Shown here piece by piece: positions 28,129-31,614 of a stretch of DNA of 31,614 nucleotides. Positions within the stretch are counted from its first letter, which is position 1, and each line of letters opens with the position of its first letter. The translations under genes were made by a program, and so were the position numbers. Source of the stretch: a virus; the IMG/VR virus record IMGVR_UViG_3300044972_000541, positions 1 to 31,614 of that record; one strand, given 5' to 3'. The notes under the pieces are model-generated. The model saw only the letters and a program-made list of their open reading frames with translations. It did no database searches and was not told the DNA's origin.

Positions 28129-28273
28129 GCTAGACGATAGAGTCTACACAGCAGAAGATCCAGAAGCAGAATACTTTTGGGAGTTAGCAGAGTTATTTGT
28201 ATCTACAGCTCGATCAGCTGGGTATACAGATGTAACAATTAAAAAGTATGTATGCAACCTGGAGACACTGTAA
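28112..28273 (+). CDS. Small protein (53 aa), unknown function
   Basis: A 53-residue protein from the ATG at 28112 (MKVTIELDDRVYTAEDPEAE); a start at 28085 would lie deep inside the upstream gene. Strand then helix (FWELAELFVSTARSAGY) suggests a small alpha/beta fold. It overlaps the next gene by 22 nt. Function unknown. Confidence 0.6.
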   Translation: MKVTIELDDRVYTAEDPEAEYFWELAELFVSTARSAGYTDVTIKKYVCNLETL

Positions 28274-28551
28274 TATGTATCGATGACGCGATAAAGGCTG
28301 ACATGATTGAGTTCGTGTCGGCTGCTTATCCTAACTGGATAAAGAAGGGAAACAAGTATACCATAAGGGAAATTTTACTTAATGATGACATAGTTCCGGG
28401 AATTTTACTTAATGAGGTGGAAAACCCCTTAATATTCATCCATTTGATAAATAAAATACAAGAGCCTGCCTTTGGTATGTTTAGATTTGCTAAATTTGCT
28501 CATGACCGAGCAACAAATACAGTCGAAGCTTATCAAGAGATTGGAGTCTGA
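28252..28551 (+). CDS. Small conserved phage protein
   Basis: A 99-residue beta-rich protein (MQPGDTVICIDDAIKADMIE, then WIKKGNKYTIREILLNDDIV and GILLNEVENP, ending EPAFGMFRFAKFA). The plan G-D-x-V-x-C-I-D-D, K-G-x-x-Y-T-I-R-E-I, then L-N-E-x-x-N-P and a final R-F resembles a small SH3-like phage protein seen in other genomes; activity unknown. It overlaps the VRR-NUC gene by 50 nt. Confidence 0.65.
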   Translation: MQPGDTVICIDDAIKADMIEFVSAAYPNWIKKGNKYTIREILLNDDIVPGILLNEVENPLIFIHLINKIQEPAFGMFRFAKFAHDRATNTVEAYQEIGV

Positions 28552-28759
28552 TGGCTACTATGTTATCAAGTTGTCGGTCACAAATAAGACAGGAATCCCG
28601 GACCTTATAGCAATACCAAAGAACTCAGACGTAGAATTTATAGAAGTTAAACGGCCAGGGCAAAAGCCACGGCCATTACAAGTATATAGGATAAATGAAA
28701 TTAAAAGGCACGGCGTCTCCGCAAGAGTCTACAATGGTGAGGAATTCCTTGACTATTGA
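28502..28759 (+). CDS. VRR-NUC nuclease
   Basis: An 85-residue nuclease of the VRR-NUC (PD-(D/E)XK) type from the ATG at 28502. Motifs are GIPDL (Asp34), EFIEVKRPGQ (Glu48, Lys50) and a Gln60 in PRPLQVYRI, the metal and catalytic positions of the family. An N-terminal helix has EQQIQSKLIKRLES. Phage VRR-NUC proteins usually cut structured or branched DNA such as Holliday junctions. Near the SF2 helicase and phosphoesterase, it fits replication-intermediate resolution. The end overlaps the next gene by 26 nt. Confidence 0.88.
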   Translation: MTEQQIQSKLIKRLESDGYYVIKLSVTNKTGIPDLIAIPKNSDVEFIEVKRPGQKPRPLQVYRINEIKRHGVSARVYNGEEFLDY

Positions 28760-29102
28760 GAAGAACAGAACATTGATCAGACAACTAACAGTTGAAGGAA
28801 GGTCAGTAGATTACATAGCAAAACAAATAGGCGTAGGCACACATGCATTAAGTAGAAAGTATCTAAGCTCACTAACAGCTAACGTAGAGCTACATAGAGT
28901 GGAGATAGGACATAAGGATGAGCCTTACTACCTGACAGAAGAAGAAATGTTAAATGAAGTTAAATATGATTATAATACTTTAAGTGATGAAGAAAAACAA
29001 ATCTATAACGAACGACAAGAAGCTGGCATCCTTGGTAGGGATTTTACCAGTGATGATGGATTTTATGGAGGACCTTCAAACTATCTATCCTGTGGTCTAT
29101 AG
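28734..29102 (+). CDS. Helix-turn-helix protein, unknown target
   Basis: A 122-residue protein from the ATG at 28734; a longer start at 28695 lies inside the VRR-NUC gene. Residues about 10-45 form an HTH of resolvase/homeodomain type (IRQLTVEGRSVDYIAKQIGV then GTHALSRKY). The rest is acidic. Likely DNA-binding. Its C-terminal 39 codons overlap the next ORF, so the true end of function could be near residue 85. Confidence 0.6.
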   Translation: MVRNSLTIEKNRTLIRQLTVEGRSVDYIAKQIGVGTHALSRKYLSSLTANVELHRVEIGHKDEPYYLTEEEMLNEVKYDYNTLSDEEKQIYNERQEAGILGRDFTSDDGFYGGPSNYLSCGL

Positions 29103-29268
29103 CCGTGAGGTTAAGAAGGCTGGAAATGATTTCATTAAAGCTGTCGAAAAGAATAGCGACATGATCTACAAGAAAATGAAGGACGAGGAAGATAAAGGTG
29201 TCGAGGAGTTTTACCATGAGATCATTAACATGGGAAATATCTTTAGAGAATGGCTAAAGGATTTATAA
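28987..29268 (+). CDS. Small helical protein, nested start
   Basis: A 93-residue protein (MKKNKSITNDKKLASLVGIL, then FMEDLQTIYPVVYSREVKKA and a helical end GNIFREWLKDL). Its ATG lies 116 nt before the end of the upstream gene in another frame. An internal start near residue 23-24 (MMDFMEDL) would cut the overlap but lose the N-terminal lead. Function unknown. Confidence 0.55.
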   Translation: MKKNKSITNDKKLASLVGILPVMMDFMEDLQTIYPVVYSREVKKAGNDFIKAVEKNSDMIYKKMKDEEDKGVEEFYHEIINMGNIFREWLKDL

Positions 29269-29507
29269 GATATACAGTCGTTTGGATCAGTCAGAATCTA
29301 GCTATTCCGTTTTGGTCGATCGGTCACATTCACTTAATGACTACAGTTTATGATGACGTTACAGAACTTATCAGTTCCGTAGGTATGAATGCAATTGTAG
29401 CCATAGGTTTTTACATAAGCTATAAAGAAGATGGAAGGAGTGTATGCTATAAGTGTTCGGATAAAAGCAATGCCGATCAAGGCAGGGACCAGGCTGTTAA
29501 AGATTGA
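29250..29507 (+). CDS. Small membrane protein, unknown function
   Basis: An 85-residue protein with hydrophobic helices (about 5-30, YTVVWISQNLAIPFWSIGHI, and 45-56, NAIVAIGFYISY) and a charged, Cys-containing tail that overlaps the next ORF by 77 nt. Reads as an inner-membrane protein. Function unknown. Confidence 0.55.
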   Translation: MAKGFIRYTVVWISQNLAIPFWSIGHIHLMTTVYDDVTELISSVGMNAIVAIGFYISYKEDGRSVCYKCSDKSNADQGRDQAVKD

Positions 29508-29676
29508 TAAGGTCATAGATAATATACCAATTGCTATAGATAGCCAAGGTAAATTAATGAGCGAATACTTCATTAAGAAGGTAATTAGAAGAGATCATTT
29601 AGATAAGTATAGAATCTCATATGAAGTTTTATCAAAAAAATATTTGTCTGGATTATGTCATAATGTTAAAAATTGA
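29431..29676 (+). CDS. Small basic protein, unknown function
   Basis: An 81-residue basic protein (MEGVYAISVRIKAMPIKAGT, then NIPIAIDSQGKLMSEYFIKK). Strand-rich N-terminal half, helical C-terminal half. It overlaps the upstream gene by 77 nt. A -7 box directly follows its stop. Confidence 0.5.
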   Translation: MEGVYAISVRIKAMPIKAGTRLLKIDKVIDNIPIAIDSQGKLMSEYFIKKVIRRDHLDKYRISYEVLSKKYLSGLCHNVKN

Positions 29677-29684
29677 TATATTTG
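29677..29684 (+). promoter_or_regulatory. Candidate promoter box
   Basis: TATATTTG is a perfect TAnnTTTG directly after the stop at 29676 and 8 nt before the ATG at 29692. At the expected -33 position (29654-29657) is TATG, three of four matches to TTTG. Likely drives the last two plus-strand genes. Confidence 0.5.
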
Positions 29685-29691
29685 CTTGTAA

Positions 29692-29853
29692 ATGAGCAGT
29701 GTAAACTATGTAAACTTAATGATGACGGAGATCAATGATCTTACCGATTGCATCTACGAGTCTCTCATAGACGACGATACACAGGAGCTTAAATCAAACA
29801 TTCAAAATCTAATCCGCGTACTTAAGGATCTCCAAAAGTCGCACGAAGACTAA
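29692..29853 (+). CDS. Small acidic helical protein (53 aa)
   Basis: A 53-residue acidic helical ORF (VNLMMTEINDLTDCIYESLI, then ELKSNIQNLIRVLKDLQKSH). It follows a -7 box and ends 3 nt before the phosphoesterase start. Function unknown; a partner of that enzyme is possible from position only. Confidence 0.6.
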   Translation: MSSVNYVNLMMTEINDLTDCIYESLIDDDTQELKSNIQNLIRVLKDLQKSHED

Positions 29854-29856
29854 TGT

Positions 29857-31020
29857 ATGGCATTATATACCGAAAGGATACGCGAGCTCTATAGAAGTGG
29901 TGTAACCAACAAGGCTGAGATTGGCCGAATACTAATCAGAGAATTTAATCTTGACTCTAGCGAAAACACAATGCGTGTTATGGTGTCAAGAACGTTATCT
30001 AAGGATGGTGATTGTGATGAAGGAGTAAAGGACGCGTGCGAAAATTTAGGCATAAGACCAAGCTCAGTTCCATACATGTGGCTTAAGTCAAAGGAAGCTT
30101 CTCTATTTATTAAAAATCCTAACTATAAAGTTTCAGAGATTGACTACGACAAGATCATTGCTGAATGCATGGATGGTTATGTTCCATTAGTCAAGCAGTA
30201 TGTTCACCCGGTAAACTCATTCGATCGTTTGATCTGGACCGACGTCCATGTAGGAATGGACGCTAGTCGTAAAGGATTGGCCTTGTATGCTACCGATTGG
30301 AACGCTGAGGTATTGAACAAGCAGATTGATGAGATGGTGTCGTTTATTATAGGTAACAAACAAAGCGAATACTTAATCATTGATGAGCTAGGTGACTATA
30401 TGGATGGATGGGATGGTGAAACGACGCGTAAGGGCCACAAACTACCTCAGAACATGACCAACGAGGAAGCATTTGAAGTTGGATTGAAGGCTAAGGTATT
30501 ATTAATTGACAAGTTAGCAAATGTATACAAGCACATTACATGCAACAACATGTGCGAGGATAACCATTCAGGCGCCTTTGGCTATGTTGTTAATGCAGCA
30601 TTTAAACATATTATTGACTGCAAGCATTCAAACGTTACAGTAATAAACCATCAACGATTTTTAAACCATTACATAATTGGTGATCATGGATTCATCATTT
30701 CGCATGGTAAAGATTCCAGAAACCTTAAGTTCGGATTCAAACCACAACTTGACGCAAGAGGTGCTGAAAAAATATCTCAATACATTAGACACAATGAAGA
30801 GCTCAGAAAATGTAAGTTCATCGAATTCAGTAAAGGAGATTCGCACCAGTGCCTGTTCGACATGTGCACTTCAGATGAATTTGACTACTTTAACTACCCG
30901 GCATTCTCGCCGAGCTCAGAGTGGGTCCAAACAAACTTTAAAAAAGGGCGGTCCGGATTTGTCTTCCAAAATGTAGACATGCACTCGGACCGCAAGATTA
31001 TTACCCCTTACTTTTTTTGA
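29857..31020 (+). CDS. Calcineurin-like metallophosphoesterase with N-terminal HTH
   Basis: A 387-residue protein. Residues 1-50 look like a helix-turn-helix (VTNKAEIGRILIREFNLDSS). The catalytic half has the metallophosphoesterase series: TDVHVG (Asp129, His131), GDYMDG (Asp180), CEDNHSG (Asn236, His237) and ISHGKD (His283), which bind two metal ions. Members cleave phosphoesters, often as DNA nucleases (Mre11/SbcD-like) or nucleotide phosphatases. Phage copies near replication genes usually process DNA ends, but the substrate is not shown. It ends the plus block, overlapping the convergent minus gene by 20 nt. Confidence 0.85.
   Translation: MALYTERIRELYRSGVTNKAEIGRILIREFNLDSSENTMRVMVSRTLSKDGDCDEGVKDACENLGIRPSSVPYMWLKSKEASLFIKNPNYKVSEIDYDKIIAECMDGYVPLVKQYVHPVNSFDRLIWTDVHVGMDASRKGLALYATDWNAEVLNKQIDEMVSFIIGNKQSEYLIIDELGDYMDGWDGETTRKGHKLPQNMTNEEAFEVGLKAKVLLIDKLANVYKHITCNNMCEDNHSGAFGYVVNAAFKHIIDCKHSNVTVINHQRFLNHYIIGDHGFIISHGKDSRNLKFGFKPQLDARGAEKISQYIRHNEELRKCKFIEFSKGDSHQCLFDMCTSDEFDYFNYPAFSPSSEWVQTNFKKGRSGFVFQNVDMHSDRKIITPYFF
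30948..30993. terminator. Long-arm inverted repeat, possible two-way terminator
   Basis: Perfect arms GCGGTCCG (30948-30955) and CGGACCGC (30986-30993) near the end of the phosphoesterase ORF, separated by 30 nt. It lies close to the convergent junction (31001-31020), where a shared terminator would be useful. No T-run follows directly, though TTTTTTT is present downstream near the stop. Weak call. Confidence 0.35.
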
Positions 31021-31614
31021 TTATCTGATCAACTGTCTTACCGTTCTGAATATCTCTCAACATATCAGTTGTTGGCTCAGGCATTACATCTAATAACTTA
31101 ACGTATTCTAATCCTTGTTTATCTGTCAAGCCTCCGTTTCTTTCAACAAAATTAATCTCGTCAACAACACCGTCTGATTTCTTACGAGTCTTAACTAATT
31201 CAAATTCCCACTTGCTGAGATCACGATTAATCTGATTTTTAACCTCTTTCTCTTTTTCGTGTTGATTCTCAGTAATACCTTTCTTTTTAACAATATTCGT
31301 TACCTTTCTCGCAACAGTTCCTAAATCCTTAGGAGCTATACCAGTTGAATACAATATCATCAATGGAACAGATATATTCTGTAAAATTTTTCGATCCCCC
31401 TCAGGTAAGTATTTTTTTATTACTCTACCTTGGTATTCATCTTCAAATTCCCCCGTATAAGCCATTGCGCTTAAGTCAATCAATTCTTTGTATGTATCAC
31501 CGGCAATACCTACCATACCATAAGATCTACCTGATTGACCATCATTTTTAAATGCTACTGAATAGATGTTGTCAGACTTAAGCTGTTCAATGAATTTAAA
31601 AATGATGGTCAATC
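31001..31614 (-). CDS. C-terminal part of a minus-strand protein, cut by the right edge
   Basis: The last 204 residues or so of a protein whose start lies beyond the window. Visible parts are a mixed N-terminal fragment (SVAFKNDGQSGRSYGMVGIA), a helical middle (GTVARKVTNIVKKKGITENQ) with a charged helix, and a helical C-terminus (LLDVMPEPTTDMLRDIQNGK). It is probably the end of another minus-strand operon, perhaps structural. No family recognised. It converges with the phosphoesterase gene. Confidence 0.65.
   Translation of the reverse strand, partial: LTIIFKFIEQLKSDNIYSVAFKNDGQSGRSYGMVGIAGDTYKELIDLSAMAYTGEFEDEYQGRVIKKYLPEGDRKILQNISVPLMILYSTGIAPKDLGTVARKVTNIVKKKGITENQHEKEKEVKNQINRDLSKWEFELVKTRKKSDGVVDEINFVERNGGLTDKQGLEYVKLLDVMPEPTTDMLRDIQNGKTVDQIIKKSKG

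Noticed and set aside
1-31614. CRISPR array, tRNA genes, integrase or insertion sequence
   Set aside because: No regular repeat-spacer pattern, cloverleaf, recombinase motif or transposase was seen anywhere in the window.

Overview
The window is part of the genome of a tailed bacteriophage (or prophage) whose host is most likely a member of the Bacteroidota. It carries tail-fibre, lysis and phage-replication genes. Genes are very small and tightly packed, and often joined by ATGA overlaps. Starts mostly lack a Shine-Dalgarno sequence and sit in A/T-rich contexts. Several intergenic gaps hold the Bacteroidota-type -7 box TAnnTTTG. No integrase, tRNA gene, CRISPR array or insertion sequence was seen. 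The window is open at both ends: a gene start runs off the left edge and a minus-strand gene runs off the right edge, so this is a slice of a larger genome.

Left half (1-14160) is almost all minus strand and reads as late genes. From its upstream end it holds four small genes that share an N-terminal motif (14158-12457, closed by a clear terminator), then a phage groEL-groES pair, then small conserved basic proteins (9862-9003). Next come a run of tail or tail-fibre proteins (8999-3740), including a 731-residue BspA-like leucine-rich-repeat protein, and a lysis cassette of probable unimolecular spanin, holin and amidase endolysin (3780-2227). Last are a YadA-head-like fibre protein and several small genes. 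One winged-helix gene (9892-10416) points the other way. It shares an 18-bp palindromic two-way promoter with the minus genes and overlaps groES tail to tail.

Centre (14160-15268) is a 1.1-kb divergent non-coding region. Its left part is G+C-rich and crowded with GGCC palindromes. Its right part starts with a near-consensus Bacteroidota promoter and then has about 500 nt with many local helices, ending in a neat three-way junction just before the first early gene. I read this as a large structured RNA, possibly undescribed.

Right half (15269-31020) is all plus strand and reads as early and replication genes. A run of very small unknown ORFs comes first. Then a 327-bp gap holds oppositely oriented arrays of 10-11-bp repeats, perfect hairpins and an A/T-rich tract, and is a candidate origin or operator. 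After more small genes comes the DNA-processing set: a RecB-type PD-(D/E)XK nuclease, a DUF3127-like single-strand binding protein, a MazG-like nucleotide hydrolase, a stand-alone DnaA domain IV protein, a fused primase/SF3-like ATPase, an SF2 helicase, a zinc-ribbon protein, a VRR-NUC nuclease and a calcineurin-like phosphoesterase. No DNA polymerase, terminase, portal or capsid gene was recognised, so those would lie outside the window. Functions below rest on motif recognition by eye; no database search was possible.
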